Positions 33,654-44,808 are shown, counted from the first letter of the stretch. The stretch is DNA of 64,000 bases from Spirochaetaceae bacterium (GCA_002729885.1 PBUB01000021.1:410451-474450), one strand, 5' to 3'. The notes: generated by a model from the letters alone, not told the origin. Program-made: numbers and translations.

Positions 33654-35567
33654 TCAATTGGAATAGGGCATGCTGATAGTGGGATGAGCCAGCAAAGACT
33701 TTAGTCGATCTGAATCCAGCTCTATGATTTGCCAGTCCTGCCAGAATCCCTGGAATCGGATGGTGCTACTTTTTCTGTTCGAGTCCGGAGGCCACATATA
33801 GATGTCAATCTTGCGCTCTTGCATATATTCCAGCGTGGCTTCTTTTTCATGGCCAATGCGTCCCCGACTGGCGAGGATTCGTCTGGCCAACTTTCGATCG
33901 GTGAGTCCAGTCGAGGCCTCCAGGGCATACTCGGGATCCAAATAGTAGATCAAGAAGGCGGCCCCTCCATGAAAGGCCAATCGAATCTGGTTTTCCCGTA
34001 TTGTGGAAGAATAGGATCTGGCCAGCGCTGCCAATTCCTGCATCTTACTTCTGGGATAATAAAAACGCTCCTCTACGATTCCCTGGATTTCCGGAGCCTT
34101 TTTTTGCTCTCTCAGCCTCTCGTAAGGGTCCATGCGAAGGGCTGGCAGGATAATGAAAATGACTATTGATAGCAGGATATATCTACCGGGATTTAAGAAT
34201 GAAATACGAGCTACAGGGCTATGGCCGTGCGAACCAGGCAAAGGAATCCCTGGACGAGGCGCTGATTCTGAATTCTGTTCCGACTGCCCTGGATGACCGG
34301 AATTCTCTGACCCGGAGAAATCAGCTATGCTGACTTTCGTAGCATGCGAGGAGAGGGCAAATGCAATAGGCCATGCAATGCTGAAAGCCATAACAGGAAG
34401 AATGGGAATCAGAAATCGTGCGAACATAAAATCGCCGCCCACCCAGATAACATACGCATGCCAGAGAGCCAGTATGAGAATCAAGGTCCACCAGCGATGA
34501 GAAATGCAGTAGCGCCAGGAAAGAAGGCAAGATAGAAGCAGCAGAACAGCTAGATACCAGTAAGATTTGTAGAACAGACCTACGTAGAGCAGACCCTGAA
34601 ATGGATAGGGGTCGTAAGCCGATTTCGCATAAAAGGTATTGGGGAAGAAGGAATCATAGTAGTACAGTCTCCAGGTCTGGTAGAGCAAAAGTATAATTGC
34701 TACTGCCAGAAGATGGAACCAGGGCATGGATAGTAAATTCTGCGCGGCTTTCGCCGATGTCGCATGGGCAGCTTTACGATGTCTCTTCCAGAAAATGATC
34801 CGGTCACCGGCCATATAGACCCAGGCGACGGTCAATACTATGACACCATCCGGTCGTAGCAGGCAGGCAACGGTAAGAAACCAGAGCCCGGCGATGTTTC
34901 GCTCTTGCCGAATCCAGACAGAGTAAATTCCCGAGAATAGAAACACAGCAAATGCCATGGTTTCAAGCCCGGAGGTGGCAAAAACATGCATATGATGCAT
35001 ACCGGCCAGTATTAGCAGTGCGAAAAAGTGAGGTAAGCCGGAGGGACCGCTCCCCTGGCCGGATTGTAGCTCTTCGAACTGCGAATTTTCGGCTGCGAAA
35101 ACCGGAGTCATATCCCTATTTCGTGATCCAGATTCTGAGCTCAGGTCTGCATTGATTGCTGGCGCAGTCTGAGAGCTCATGTCCACGGCTTTTGCTGGCG
35201 CGGACCGCGCGGATTTCATGGAGTCCCTGTCCGACGATGGTTGTTCGGCGCCCCGTTTCAACAGGAAGGCCAGCAGAAAAAGAAAGCAGCCAATGGAAAG
35301 TACGGTACTGAACAGTTCGGCGCTGATTTGCATCTTCAATCCCAGAGCCACAAGGATGGTCCATAAAAAGTTAGTGAACCCTTCCACATGTTCCCCGGCA
35401 TTGAAAACCAGGCCATGACCGCGAATTAAATTCAATGCGTATCTAAAGGAGATAAAAGCATCATCGGCAATCCAGCGAATGCGAATGGACTCGTAGATAG
35501 CCCACACCAAAGCCAGGGTACCCGGTATCCAGAGATAAAGTCGCTGTAACAATGTTCTATTCATCAA
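33654..35567 (-). CDS. GT-C-like polytopic membrane protein
   Basis: Predicted membrane glycosyltransferase-like protein, 637 aa, about 10 helices. The first loop has the Asp-Asp pair DDAFISFRYALNLIRGHG and VEGFTNFLW, typical of GT-C arabinosyl- or mannosyl-transferase-like proteins that use polyprenyl-phosphate sugars. Two Ser/Pro/Gln-rich hydrophilic inserts (about 115-175 and 415-450) are unusual. Together with the neighbouring acyltransferases it suggests glycan or glycolipid decoration at the outer face of the inner membrane. Confidence 0.7.
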   Translation of the reverse strand: MMNRTLLQRLYLWIPGTLALVWAIYESIRIRWIADDAFISFRYALNLIRGHGLVFNAGEHVEGFTNFLWTILVALGLKMQISAELFSTVLSIGCFLFLLAFLLKRGAEQPSSDRDSMKSARSAPAKAVDMSSQTAPAINADLSSESGSRNRDMTPVFAAENSQFEELQSGQGSGPSGLPHFFALLILAGMHHMHVFATSGLETMAFAVFLFSGIYSVWIRQERNIAGLWFLTVACLLRPDGVIVLTVAWVYMAGDRIIFWKRHRKAAHATSAKAAQNLLSMPWFHLLAVAIILLLYQTWRLYYYDSFFPNTFYAKSAYDPYPFQGLLYVGLFYKSYWYLAVLLLLSCLLSWRYCISHRWWTLILILALWHAYVIWVGGDFMFARFLIPILPVMAFSIAWPIAFALSSHATKVSIADFSGSENSGHPGQSEQNSESAPRPGIPLPGSHGHSPVARISFLNPGRYILLSIVIFIILPALRMDPYERLREQKKAPEIQGIVEERFYYPRSKMQELAALARSYSSTIRENQIRLAFHGGAAFLIYYLDPEYALEASTGLTDRKLARRILASRGRIGHEKEATLEYMQERKIDIYMWPPDSNRKSSTIRFQGFWQDWQIIELDSDRLKSLLAHPTISMPYSN

Positions 35568-35828
35568 AATCTGCGATGCGCATTCATAGCCGGAGGCATG
35601 ATTCTCTGGTCGGCCTTCCCCGGTTTACCTTGTCTGCCCAGGACCATTCCTTTGCACGCAACAATATCACAATCCTGTGGAAACATTCTCTGACCCGACA
35701 AATTCCAGATACATATCCGGGCGGCTGCATCACCGAACAATTTGCATTTGTGCCCTGTTAAGTGCATGGCTTTTTTGCTCGACCCATATGTCCCTTCTGC
35801 ATTCTTCGAGTGAGATCTTCAAACAGGA

Positions 35829-37082
35829 ATGAATGTCTCAATGCAGAAGTGGAAGGATTATTTCTTTGGCGTTTTTCATACCGACCCCAGGGAAATCGGC
35901 AGCCTGAACGGAATTCGAAGTCTCGCAATATTCATGCTCTTTTATGTGCATTTATTCCGATTCCTTCCCAATGTAGATCAGAGTCGCGGCTGGCTCAGGA
36001 ACTTTCTGGATAATGGTTCCCAGAGTATTGATATGTTCTTTGTTCTGAGCGGCTTTCTGATTTCCGGGCCCCTCATGCGACAGCTGGATAGAAAAGGTAC
36101 CCTGGATCTTAAGAACTTCTATCTGAAGCGGTCCTTAAGGATCTTTCCTCCCTATTTCATTTTCTGTGCTATTCAGTACTTTATTTTTATTCCCAGTGCT
36201 GCAAAATGGAATCCTGCTTACGGCGAAAATAGCTGGAGAATCATTTTCGACCTTCTTTACGTAAGCAACTACTGGCATGGAACCATCTTTCATGGCTGGT
36301 CCCTTTCTCTGGAAGAGCAATTCTATTTGCTATTTCCCTTTCTCTTGCTACTGGTATTTCCGCGACTTGGGAAGCGAGGCCGGCTGGGATTCCTGATAGC
36401 GTTTACGGCCATTCCACTGATTTTTCGAGCGGCTTATTTATTTGCAGTGATCCTGCCTGCCCCCGCCGCAGAGCAAATCAATCTATACAACAAAGGAATC
36501 TACTATCCCTTCCACGGCCATTATGACTCGATATTTATCGGAATTATCCTGGCTTTCCTCTATGACAATTACCGAGACTGGATGAACCGGCTATTCGAAA
36601 ATCGCATACTGTTTTATTCTGTTCAAACCGGCGCCTGGGGTGGTATTATCGCTTATTCCTTCTTGATGTTCGAGTTCGATACAACCATTTCCAGCATGGT
36701 GATTCGCTTTCCTTTGTTCAGTTCTCTGTGGGCCCTGGTAATGATTACCAGTATGAAGGAAGGAACCATTGTAAATCGGCTGCTTTCATTCAAGATTTAC
36801 AGCCCCATTGCCAAACTCTCCTATTGCGCCTACCTCATCCATATAGCCATCATGACGCCGCTCATGCGAAAATGGTTTGTAGAGCGAGGGGACGATGGTG
36901 TCCCATATTTCGTTCAAGTGGAGCAATGGCAGGTATTACCCTATTCCGTGATTATGGGATTAATTATACTAACCGCCGCCTATTTCTATCACCTGGTGGC
37001 GGAACGTCCGTTTATGATTCTAAAAGAAAAGTATGCAGGTAAGCAGATTAGTTTTGAAAAGGTCCAGGGGGCCCGAGGCTGA
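35829..37082 (+). CDS. Acyltransferase-3 (OafA-like) membrane protein
   Basis: Integral membrane O-acyltransferase of about 10 helices, 417 aa. It starts with the family pattern SLNGIRSLAIFMLFYVHLFR and has [14 protein letters not shown] and the loop [13 protein letters not shown]. Members acetylate sugars of O-antigen or similar glycans. It is a paralogue of the gene at 39002-40261 and lies divergent from the GT-C-like gene. Start at 35829 or Met5 (35841); no strong ribosome binding site decides. Confidence 0.87.
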   Translation: MNVSMQKWKDYFFGVFHTDPREIGSLNGIRSLAIFMLFYVHLFRFLPNVDQSRGWLRNFLDNGSQSIDMFFVLSGFLISGPLMRQLDRKGTLDLKNFYLKRSLRIFPPYFIFCAIQYFIFIPSAAKWNPAYGENSWRIIFDLLYVSNYWHGTIFHGWSLSLEEQFYLLFPFLLLLVFPRLGKRGRLGFLIAFTAIPLIFRAAYLFAVILPAPAAEQINLYNKGIYYPFHGHYDSIFIGIILAFLYDNYRDWMNRLFENRILFYSVQTGAWGGIIAYSFLMFEFDTTISSMVIRFPLFSSLWALVMITSMKEGTIVNRLLSFKIYSPIAKLSYCAYLIHIAIMTPLMRKWFVERGDDGVPYFVQVEQWQVLPYSVIMGLIILTAAYFYHLVAERPFMILKEKYAGKQISFEKVQGARG

Positions 37083-37209
37083 AAGGGCTTTGCCGCGCTC
37101 GGCATTAAAGGCTGTGCCATATCGCGGGAGCTTGAGCTACAATCGCTTTAGAAAATGGCAGGAAAGGCGAAAGGCCGCGGAAGCTCCAGAAGGAATGAGT
37201 AAATCTGGC

Positions 37210-38859
37210 CTATTCTTTAGGGGCAATCTGTCCTTCAATATAAAGCAGTCCCGGCGGAAGTTGATCGGATTCCACGGATGTTAGATTCTCCAGTATCTTT
37301 TTGCGTTCCTGATTGCTGAAACTATTTCGGATCTGCATTTCCAGCATTTCATCGGTGTCGCTTTTATTCGCAATTTCGCTTTCGGTTACGGGCGCTGGAA
37401 GGGCCAGAAATAGCACTTTCTTCCCTGCTGCCTCCTTCTGCAAAAGAGCCATCAGATCATTCAAATCCGAGTGATTGTTTAGAGACAGGATTGGTCGGTT
37501 TAGATATTCTACTCCACTATAGTAAAATATATCGATTCCTGCAAATACCCAGATATCTGCGTTTCGTCCCTGCATCTGCTGGATCGCTTCGGCTGTGGCT
37601 TTTCGCGCCCCTCGAAGGTACTTAAGACCAGCGTAGTTCAGGGAAAACGTAACCAGTGCCAGCGCGAAGAGGATGCCCTGCACCAGTCTTCTGCCGAAAT
37701 ACTTCATTTTCCATATTCGCTGAGCCAGCACCGTTGCCGGAAGCAGTATGGGGCCGAAGTAGCGGGGGCCCCAGTCCATGATTCCGTTGTTGGGGACGAT
37801 GAGAAGCACCAGAGGAATATAGATAAGAATGGTCAGGTAGAGGATTCTTACTTCGCCTTCCAGTTTGCGATACTTGACCAACGCTGCGATGAGCACGAGA
37901 GCGAGGGCTGGCATGTACCCAAAAAGTCCAGGCTTAACATTGTGCCAGAAAAGTAGATCCTGGGCCCACTGCATTCGCGTAGCTGCATCCACTTCCAATC
38001 CCGCTGCATTGATCAAAAACCTGGGCCCCAGGGGATGACCGTAAAGCAATAGATTAAACAGAACGAATGCCAGCACCGCTCCGGTAGCGCCCGCAGTATA
38101 GCCAATGAGGGAATTCGAGAATGCCCGTCGAACCCATCCCTGTCTTCGTGGTGGATTCCCTTCTGCATTGGCTCCTATCTCCGAAGATGGTTTAGAATCG
38201 TTCGATAGAGAAAAACCCATGGCACCAGCGACCAGAGCGGATAGCCCGGTAGAAAGTAGCAAGGGTAGAGTTTCATGGCGAAAGAATACAGCCAGGCCGA
38301 TTAAGATGCCACCCGCAATGGGTCGGCCAGATTTCAACCAGAGAGAGATGCCGAAGAATGAAAGAAATGCGACGATGAGGTGTTCATTGAATTCCAGTGT
38401 GAAGCTCAACAAGAATGTGAACAGAACCGGCACAAAGAGCCAGATTCCGCGGAGCTCCCAGAATCGATAGAGCACGAAGCAGCTGGCTACGAGAAAGAGG
38501 GAGGACACCAGAAGAACCCCGGTGGGGCCCAGTAAAGCCCAGATCGCCGCAAAGGGCGCCGCCAGAGCTATGGGAAAGGCACTTACGAATCGGCCATCGA
38601 TTTTACCAAAAGCGTTGGCGCCATGAGGAAAGAATCTATACTCCGGATCCCCATTTGCGAAATGATGAAATAGTTCATCGGAACCATAGCCATTCTGCCA
38701 GACAGACCAGGCCTGTACCAGTTTGTTATGCGAATCCCAGGAATAGGAGTAATTGGGCATTCCGTACCAGGAAATACCCAGCACCATCAGCGCGAGTATT
38801 GCAAACAGGGTTCGGGTCTTCTTGTTCGTTTTCATAAAATTGCGAAAAGCTTCTAGCAA
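37210..38859 (-). CDS. GT-C-like polytopic membrane protein
   Basis: 549 aa, about 11 membrane helices and a soluble C-terminal domain of about 110 residues. The first periplasmic loop YSYSWDSHNKLVQAWSVWQ carries Asp in the position typical for GT-C enzymes. It is not obviously related in sequence to the neighbouring 637-aa protein. It lies between two acyltransferase-3 genes, so a surface glycan role is inferred. I cannot name a substrate. The start MLEAF or MKTNKK nine codons later are both possible. Confidence 0.62.
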   Translation of the reverse strand: MLEAFRNFMKTNKKTRTLFAILALMVLGISWYGMPNYSYSWDSHNKLVQAWSVWQNGYGSDELFHHFANGDPEYRFFPHGANAFGKIDGRFVSAFPIALAAPFAAIWALLGPTGVLLVSSLFLVASCFVLYRFWELRGIWLFVPVLFTFLLSFTLEFNEHLIVAFLSFFGISLWLKSGRPIAGGILIGLAVFFRHETLPLLLSTGLSALVAGAMGFSLSNDSKPSSEIGANAEGNPPRRQGWVRRAFSNSLIGYTAGATGAVLAFVLFNLLLYGHPLGPRFLINAAGLEVDAATRMQWAQDLLFWHNVKPGLFGYMPALALVLIAALVKYRKLEGEVRILYLTILIYIPLVLLIVPNNGIMDWGPRYFGPILLPATVLAQRIWKMKYFGRRLVQGILFALALVTFSLNYAGLKYLRGARKATAEAIQQMQGRNADIWVFAGIDIFYYSGVEYLNRPILSLNNHSDLNDLMALLQKEAAGKKVLFLALPAPVTESEIANKSDTDEMLEMQIRNSFSNQERKKILENLTSVESDQLPPGLLYIEGQIAPKE

Positions 38860-39001
38860 TGCTCATTAAAGCCGCATCCTGCGCTCTGAGTCTTGCGCTT
38901 TGCTATTTGCCCTGTGCCGGTAGCCATATAACTCCACCAAACAACAATGCCGAGAACCCGTCTGAACCGTAGAGGGCTACTTCTTCAGATGGCTGCCGCG
39001 G

Positions 39002-40261
39002 CTACGGTGGCGCCGGCATGGGCGGAAGAGGTCTTCCTTTCATCCGCGAAATAATAATATCCCTGAGAATCATAAATGGCCTTTCCGTAACCAGATAGTA
39101 GATGTAGGCCAGAAACATGACGAAAGCACCTGTGACCAGTCCATAGAGCCATACACTACTGTGATGCACGTAGCCTTGAAGGCCGATTAACAGAGCGGTG
39201 ACAGGTAAGCTTCCGACCACATGCAAAATATAGGTAGTGTAGGTTAGCTTGGCCGGAGCAGAAAAGATCTTCCATGCGAAGATCTTGCTAATCCAGAAAT
39301 CCGGGCGGTAGGCCAGAAATAGTAGAAAGTATCCGTAGAACATATTGAATACGTTAAAGCGGACCACCTGATTCAGAAAACCATAGCTGAACTCATTCAC
39401 AAGCAAGGACATCGCACCCACGATCAAGGCAGCGAAACTCAAGATAATCGCATTCAGGCTTTTGCGATTGAAGAATTCCTGTAGCTGCGCCGGTTTCGTC
39501 ACATGCAATCGGCCAATGATAACACCCATCAAAAGCGAGTCTGCATGTCCATGAAATGGATGGTAAATGTATTTATGGTAAGCGTGCTCCATTTCCGGCC
39601 CACTTTCCGGAAAGTCTGCCATAAATGTGAAGTGAGCCCAGAGACGATACAGAAACGGCAGCAAGTAGAGCGAAATCAGTAAATGGTTCCTCAATCTTTC
39701 CGGTGTGCGAATGTAGACAAAGGCCAGAAAAAAAGGTATAAGCAGATAAAACTGCTCTTCCAGCGCCAGAGACCAGGTGTGATACTGAATCCCTTCCAGA
39801 TAATTCGAAAGATATAGATACTCTACGATGGCGTTCGTTTTGGTCTGCGCCACTATCTGGGCTGCATCAGGGTTGGGGCTCTTGCCGATTGTTGCGGGCA
39901 TCAATACAAATGCATAAAGAGTTATGAATATGTAGAATGCCGGAAAAATACGAAGCGTTCTTTTGATGAAGTATTCGCCAAATTTGATGCCTTTGCCTGC
40001 TTCCATCCGTGCGATGAGCGGCCCGGCGATAAGAAATCCGCTGAGCACAAAGAACATGTCCATGAACTGAGATGCACTATCGTAGAAATTCTTCCAGTAA
40101 GGAGAAAAGCCCAGGATTCTATCATGCTGTTCCAGAGTCTGAGACAGGTGCGTGGTAATAACGCCAAAGATACCGATGGCCCGCGGGGCATTTAGAGGCG
40201 CTATGTCTCCAGGCACAGGTCGAAAAACGTAGGTAAGGTAATTCCAGATGGACTTTAACAT
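39002..40261 (-). CDS. Acyltransferase-3 (OafA-like) membrane protein
   Basis: 419-aa paralogue of the gene at 35829. It has [18 protein letters not shown] at the start, [16 protein letters not shown], and [14 protein letters not shown] in the middle. Membrane O-acyltransferase, probably acetylating an exported glycan. The gene is divergent from the carboxylase gene, with its start within the upstream ORF extension of that gene, which supports the later carboxylase start. Confidence 0.87.
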   Translation of the reverse strand: MLKSIWNYLTYVFRPVPGDIAPLNAPRAIGIFGVITTHLSQTLEQHDRILGFSPYWKNFYDSASQFMDMFFVLSGFLIAGPLIARMEAGKGIKFGEYFIKRTLRIFPAFYIFITLYAFVLMPATIGKSPNPDAAQIVAQTKTNAIVEYLYLSNYLEGIQYHTWSLALEEQFYLLIPFFLAFVYIRTPERLRNHLLISLYLLPFLYRLWAHFTFMADFPESGPEMEHAYHKYIYHPFHGHADSLLMGVIIGRLHVTKPAQLQEFFNRKSLNAIILSFAALIVGAMSLLVNEFSYGFLNQVVRFNVFNMFYGYFLLFLAYRPDFWISKIFAWKIFSAPAKLTYTTYILHVVGSLPVTALLIGLQGYVHHSSVWLYGLVTGAFVMFLAYIYYLVTERPFMILRDIIISRMKGRPLPPMPAPP

Positions 40262-40319
40262 GACATTTTTACTCGACCCGGCAGGCTACGAACAAATCCT
40301 TTCCTCCGAGGAGCTAATC

Positions 40320-42008
40320 ATGCCACTGATTCTGGAAAACCCGCTAAAAAAAACCAAAAAAACCGAAAGCCAGGCCACCGAAGGTAGTAAGAGCCCGGTG
40401 ACAACACAGGCCAAAATCAGCCCTCCTGACTCCCCCTACGAAAAAGCACTGAAAATGGGTCAGGAACTGGTGGAGAAGCCCTTCCTGGGTGGCGGCACCA
40501 GACGAATTACTATTCAGCACTCCAAAGATCGAATGACCGTTTTCGAACGGATCAAAGTTCTCACCCAGCAGGAACCGAATCTAATATTTCAGAACTGGGG
40601 CAATCAGCTGGACGGGGCCGGTATTGTTACAGGAATTCTAAAAATAGGAAATCGAGACGTAGCTCTTTACGGTCATGATTTTACCAATCGGGCCGGTTCC
40701 ATGGATGCCACGAACGGAGCCAAGCTGGCCAGGCTGATTTACATGGCCGGTGAAAAGGGTATTCCGCTCATCGGGATGAACGATTCTGCAGGAGCATTTG
40801 TGCCTGCTGGAGTAGGTGGCCTGGACGGATACTCGGAAGCTTTCGCCGCTCTTCGCAGGGTTTCTGGCGTAGTTCCTTCTATTATGTTGATGTTTGGCTT
40901 TAATGCAGGTGGAGGCTCCTATCTACCCCGTCAGGGAAGCTTCATGATCCAGCACCACGATACTTTCTTTGGACTGACCGGTCCGCAGGTGGTAAAGGAT
41001 GTTCTGGGCGAAGAAGTAACTCCTGATGAATTGGGTGGCCCGGGAGTTCATGGAAAAAGCGGCGTTGTAGATATCGTGGCCAACGATGAGCTGGGCGCTC
41101 TCAGAAAGGCTCTTCGTCTTCTAAGCTATATTCCTGATAACAACCATACCCTGGCTCCGTTTCATGAAACCAGTGATCCGGTGGATCGCTTCATTTACGA
41201 AGAGGACATTCTTCTTCGCAGAACCTTCAATTCACCGGCCGGATTCAACACTCCATTCGACATCACCTTGATGATCCAGAACATCTTCGATCATGGAGAA
41301 TACTTTGAAATGCAGCCTCAGAGGGCGCGCAATCTGGTAACCTGCTTTGGTCGCCTGGGTGGTCATGTAGTGGGCATTCTTGCCAACAACTCGGCTGTGG
41401 CCAGTGGTCAGATCGACATTGATGCAGCTTTAAAAGGAGCTCGATTCACTCGATTCTGTAACCTGTATAATATCCCGGTAATCTTCTTCGAAGATACGAC
41501 TGGATTTCTTCCTGGAAAGGAACAGGAATCCGGCGGTATTGTTCAGGCCGGACGTGCTCTACTGGACTCCATCATCGATTTGCGAGTGCCTCGATTCCTG
41601 GTAATTGTGCGAAATGCATTTGGCGGTGCCTATGCTACCTGGAACTCCTATCATGTAGGAGCAGATATGGTTTTTACTCTGCCCACAGCCCGGGTGGCAG
41701 TTATGGGACCTGCCGGTAAAGAGTTCGTATACAAAAAGGAAATGCAGGAAGCGCGCAAGCAGGCCAAAGACCTGGAGAAGCAGGGAAAAGCCGAGGAAGC
41801 GAAAGCTCTACTGGATAAGATCAACAAAGATCTAACGGACAGATACGAAGGGGATCTGATGAACCCTAAAGAAGCTCTGTCTCTGGGTTCCATTTCTCGA
41901 GTCATGATGCCAGGAGAAAGTCGCAAGCTGCTGGCATCGAATCTGGATTTCTACATGCGTCATTACAAGCCGTCTGCCATGGGCGGTCCTCAAAGAGAAT
42001 TCCACTAA
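40320..42008 (+). CDS. Acyl-CoA carboxylase, carboxyltransferase (beta) subunit
   Basis: Biotin-dependent carboxyltransferase of 562 aa. It has the crotonase-like halves with [15 protein letters not shown] in the first and [15 protein letters not shown] in the second, the two oxyanion glycine loops. The start MPLILENP has cgaggagctaatcatg as ribosome binding site, so the ORF track start at 40248 is rejected. No biotin carboxylase gene is nearby. Propionyl-, methylcrotonyl- and other CoA substrates cannot be told apart here. A Lys/Ala-rich insert ([20 protein letters not shown]) lies near the C-terminus. Confidence 0.9.
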   Translation: MPLILENPLKKTKKTESQATEGSKSPVTTQAKISPPDSPYEKALKMGQELVEKPFLGGGTRRITIQHSKDRMTVFERIKVLTQQEPNLIFQNWGNQLDGAGIVTGILKIGNRDVALYGHDFTNRAGSMDATNGAKLARLIYMAGEKGIPLIGMNDSAGAFVPAGVGGLDGYSEAFAALRRVSGVVPSIMLMFGFNAGGGSYLPRQGSFMIQHHDTFFGLTGPQVVKDVLGEEVTPDELGGPGVHGKSGVVDIVANDELGALRKALRLLSYIPDNNHTLAPFHETSDPVDRFIYEEDILLRRTFNSPAGFNTPFDITLMIQNIFDHGEYFEMQPQRARNLVTCFGRLGGHVVGILANNSAVASGQIDIDAALKGARFTRFCNLYNIPVIFFEDTTGFLPGKEQESGGIVQAGRALLDSIIDLRVPRFLVIVRNAFGGAYATWNSYHVGADMVFTLPTARVAVMGPAGKEFVYKKEMQEARKQAKDLEKQGKAEEAKALLDKINKDLTDRYEGDLMNPKEALSLGSISRVMMPGESRKLLASNLDFYMRHYKPSAMGGPQREFH

Positions 42009-42019
42009 TCCTGATTAAG

Positions 42020-42050
42020 TCCGGTGGCACATTGCTTTGTGCGCCGGACG
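42020..42050 (+). terminator. Hairpin after the carboxylase gene
   Basis: Stem gtccgg...ccggac extended by cac/gtg around an 8-nt loop, twelve bases after the stop codon. It has no T-tract, so it may be a Rho-independent-like or simply RNA-stabilising hairpin. Confidence 0.4.
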
Positions 42051-42305
42051 GTCATCGCTCTGCGGTCCAATTTTAGCTTCGCAATCTATTTGTCTGCCCC
42101 ATCTCCCGTTTTGCTTTTTTCCAGGCATGTCCTGGCTCTGCTCATCGGTCCGTAGCTTCTATTGATAGCCAGGATCGGCAGAATCGATTGCCGCTAGAAG
42201 TATTGAAGTATTGTCCAGGCCTGGACCATGAAGCAGGGCTATCTTTTCGCAGACTGTGTTTCTATTCTAATTGCTCGGTGGCTGGCTCATCCTTATCTTA
42301 AGCCC

Positions 42306-43241
42306 ATGAAGATTGCAGTTATCTCTGGAGTTAGTGGCCTCGTAGGAAGCGAAGTTGCGGAATCATTAATCAAATCCGGTTATCAGGTTCGCGGACTATC
42401 CAGAAGTCCCGGAAGACTTCCCTCATCCATCCAGGGATATCACTGGGACCCGGATAATGGCGAGCTGGATGAGTCCTGTCTGGAAGATGCATCTACTTTG
42501 ATTCATCTGGCCGGTGAAAACATAGCGGATGGACGCTGGACAGAAAAGAGAAAAAGAGAAATCATTGAGAGTCGAACCCGATCCTGCAACTTGCTGGCGG
42601 ATGGAATCAAAAATCTGGCAAGCCGTGGTCAGTCCACACCGGAAAGCGTAATTCTGGCCAGTGCCATTGGTTACTACGGAAATCGCGGCGATGAGATGCT
42701 ATCCGAGGATTCGCCTCCGGGAGAAGGATTCTTATCGGAAACTACCATTGAATGGGAAAAGGCAGGGACGTTTCCTGCCACAGTGCGAGAAGTGCGCCTT
42801 CGCATTGGAGTTGTGCTTTCCAGAGAAGGAGGGGCCCTGCGAGAGATGGAGCGGCCTTTAAAGCTTTTTGCAGGAGCTGTTCCTGGAAGCGGCAAACAGT
42901 ACCTTAGCTGGATTCATTTCAAAGATCTTGCCAGAATGATTCAGTTTTCAGTAGAAACGGATTCAGTGAAAGGAATCTACAATGCTGTATCTCCGGATCC
43001 CCGGACCATGGATTCCTTTATGAAATCCCTGGGGAAAGCAGTGGGCCGTCCTGTATATTTACCCAATGTCCCGGGTTTTGCACTTAAACTTATGCTGGGT
43101 GAAATGTCGGAGATGATCCTGGGTGGTGCACGAATTTCCAGCGATAAGATTCAAAAGACCGGATTTCAGTTTGAGTTTTCTGATCTGGACTCTGCTCTGG
43201 AAAACCTTTATGCTGGAAAGAAAGCAGCTACCGGAGCCTGA
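42306..43241 (+). CDS. TIGR01777-family NAD(P)-dependent epimerase
   Basis: Extended short-chain dehydrogenase-like protein of 311 aa. The nucleotide fold VISGVSGLVGSEVAESLI, the family stretch LIHLAGENIADGRWTEKRK and the active-site region ASAIGYYGNRGDE are clear; the substrate of the family (YfcH-like) is unknown. The ORF track start at 42228 adds 26 residues before the Rossmann strand; ATG 42306 is preferred. The 300 bp upstream contains only the hairpin at 42020 and no other gene I can support. Confidence 0.85.
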   Translation: MKIAVISGVSGLVGSEVAESLIKSGYQVRGLSRSPGRLPSSIQGYHWDPDNGELDESCLEDASTLIHLAGENIADGRWTEKRKREIIESRTRSCNLLADGIKNLASRGQSTPESVILASAIGYYGNRGDEMLSEDSPPGEGFLSETTIEWEKAGTFPATVREVRLRIGVVLSREGGALREMERPLKLFAGAVPGSGKQYLSWIHFKDLARMIQFSVETDSVKGIYNAVSPDPRTMDSFMKSLGKAVGRPVYLPNVPGFALKLMLGEMSEMILGGARISSDKIQKTGFQFEFSDLDSALENLYAGKKAATGA

Positions 43242-43487
43242 TGAATTGGGCACACAGAAAGCATTCGAAGATCGATGGCCCATTGAATATTTCTAAAGCA
43301 AGGGGCGGAGCGCGATGATTCATGATGTTCTGCCTCGAGCGAAGAAGGTAATGGTCAATGCTCCACGGGAGAGGAAACACTGAGTCAGAGAAAAAGCAGA
43401 ATCAAGCGATTTAGAAAGCAGTTTGAGCGCCAGGAAAAAGTAGCCAGAAAGGGAAGCTCGAAAAAGCAATCGAAGGTCACCAAACAA

Positions 43488-43955
43488 ATGGACCGTTTCG
43501 GTTCCAGCGCCGAAATGGCTTCAGGAGCCGGCGGCACAATAGATCCAGCAGCCCGGGACTCTTTTCCGGAGAGCAATAGAATGAACGACAAGGGACGAAA
43601 ACTTCAGAAGATCGCAGGCAGTCTTAAGATCCAGAACGTGGAGAAGCATATATTCTTATGCTGCGATCAAACCAAGGATAAATGCTGCAGCAGAAGCGAA
43701 AGTCTCAAGTCCTGGGATTATCTTAAATCCAGACTAAAGGAAGAAGGTCTGGCGGAATCCGGCACCGGCCAGGTGTTTAGAACAAAAGCTAACTGTCTTC
43801 GAATCTGTAAGGACGGGCCTATCGCAGTGGTTTATCCCGAAGCCATCTGGTATCATAGCTGCACTCCAGAAGTGCTGGAACAAATCATCCAGAATCACCT
43901 GAAAGGTGGAGAACCGGTGGAAGAGTATCGCCTCCGGCCCCCGGAACAGGAATGA
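43488..43955 (+). CDS. Thioredoxin-like [2Fe-2S] ferredoxin
   Basis: 155 aa. Four cluster cysteines are visible: [16 protein letters not shown] with the C-x(10-12)-C spacing and then [10 protein letters not shown], typical of thioredoxin-like ferredoxins; [14 protein letters not shown] is also a family feature. Electron carrier with unknown partner. The start is uncertain: the frame is open back to CTG 43380 (after gagaggaaaca), which would add a strongly basic 36-residue tail, while ATG 43581 gives the most compact protein. Confidence 0.82.
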   Translation: MDRFGSSAEMASGAGGTIDPAARDSFPESNRMNDKGRKLQKIAGSLKIQNVEKHIFLCCDQTKDKCCSRSESLKSWDYLKSRLKEEGLAESGTGQVFRTKANCLRICKDGPIAVVYPEAIWYHSCTPEVLEQIIQNHLKGGEPVEEYRLRPPEQE

Positions 43956-44007
43956 TTGCAGAACAGGAAAATCTTGCCCTGCCCCACTGCATGCCTAACC
44001 TGGCCGG

Positions 44008-44808
44008 ATGAACTCAGCTAAAGGTTCCAGCTATGCATTGTTTGATCTGGATTATACCCTCATCGGGCATGATACTCTGCTTTTGTTCTGCAATTATATT
44101 CTAAAAAAGAATCCGCTACGAATCCTCTATCTTGTGTTCTTTTTTCCTGTAGCTCTCCTGGCTGCTCCTGGCTGGATTTCATCCGGCACGCTGAAGCGAT
44201 TCTTTCTGAGTTTCCTGTGCGGCCTCAAAAAGGATAAAGTGGAGTTTTTCGCCCGTGATTTCGTCCAGAAATCGGTGCTTCCCCGGATGTATCCAGAAAT
44301 GCTGGAGATATTGCGAGGGCACCAGGCCGCCGGTCGCACTGTAGTTCTAACCACTGCGGCTCCCGATATCTACGCACCCTACATAGCCGAGGCGCTGGGG
44401 GTAACTCATTGGTACTCCACCAGAATCGTCTTAAAAAATCGAATGCCTCTGCTGGTTTCCATGATGGGAAGAAATAACAAGAACCTGGAGAAAATCCATC
44501 GGATGGCGGAGATTCTGCCTTCAGAGGTAGGTTCTTCGCTGGAAGGCCTGGACTGGAAAAAGCCGGAATATCCCGCTGGCATCCTTCTGCAGGGAAGCTA
44601 CAGCTATTCAGACTCTCCAGCGGATCTTCCGCTGCTTCGGCTTACCGAATTTGCCGCTGTGGTGAATCCTGAATCCAGAACCTACATAGAAGAAGCCAGG
44701 AAAAAGGGCTGGGAATTCCTTTATCCTGCCAGTGATTTTAGAGGTCGGCCGGGCAAAGTATGGTTGATGGTCAGACAGATGCTGGGTCTTTATCCTATAA
44801 AGCCTTAA
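44008..44808 (+). CDS. HAD-IB family phosphatase-like protein
   Basis: 266-aa haloacid dehalogenase superfamily member. The nucleophile motif ALFDLDYTLIG, motif II VVLTTAAP and the acidic motif YSYSDSPADLPLL are present. Phosphoserine phosphatase-like cap with a hydrophobic helix region (ILYLVFFFPVALLAAP) suggests membrane association. The substrate is not known; relatives act on phospholipid or serine phosphates. Confidence 0.85.
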   Translation: MNSAKGSSYALFDLDYTLIGHDTLLLFCNYILKKNPLRILYLVFFFPVALLAAPGWISSGTLKRFFLSFLCGLKKDKVEFFARDFVQKSVLPRMYPEMLEILRGHQAAGRTVVLTTAAPDIYAPYIAEALGVTHWYSTRIVLKNRMPLLVSMMGRNNKNLEKIHRMAEILPSEVGSSLEGLDWKKPEYPAGILLQGSYSYSDSPADLPLLRLTEFAAVVNPESRTYIEEARKKGWEFLYPASDFRGRPGKVWLMVRQMLGLYPIKP

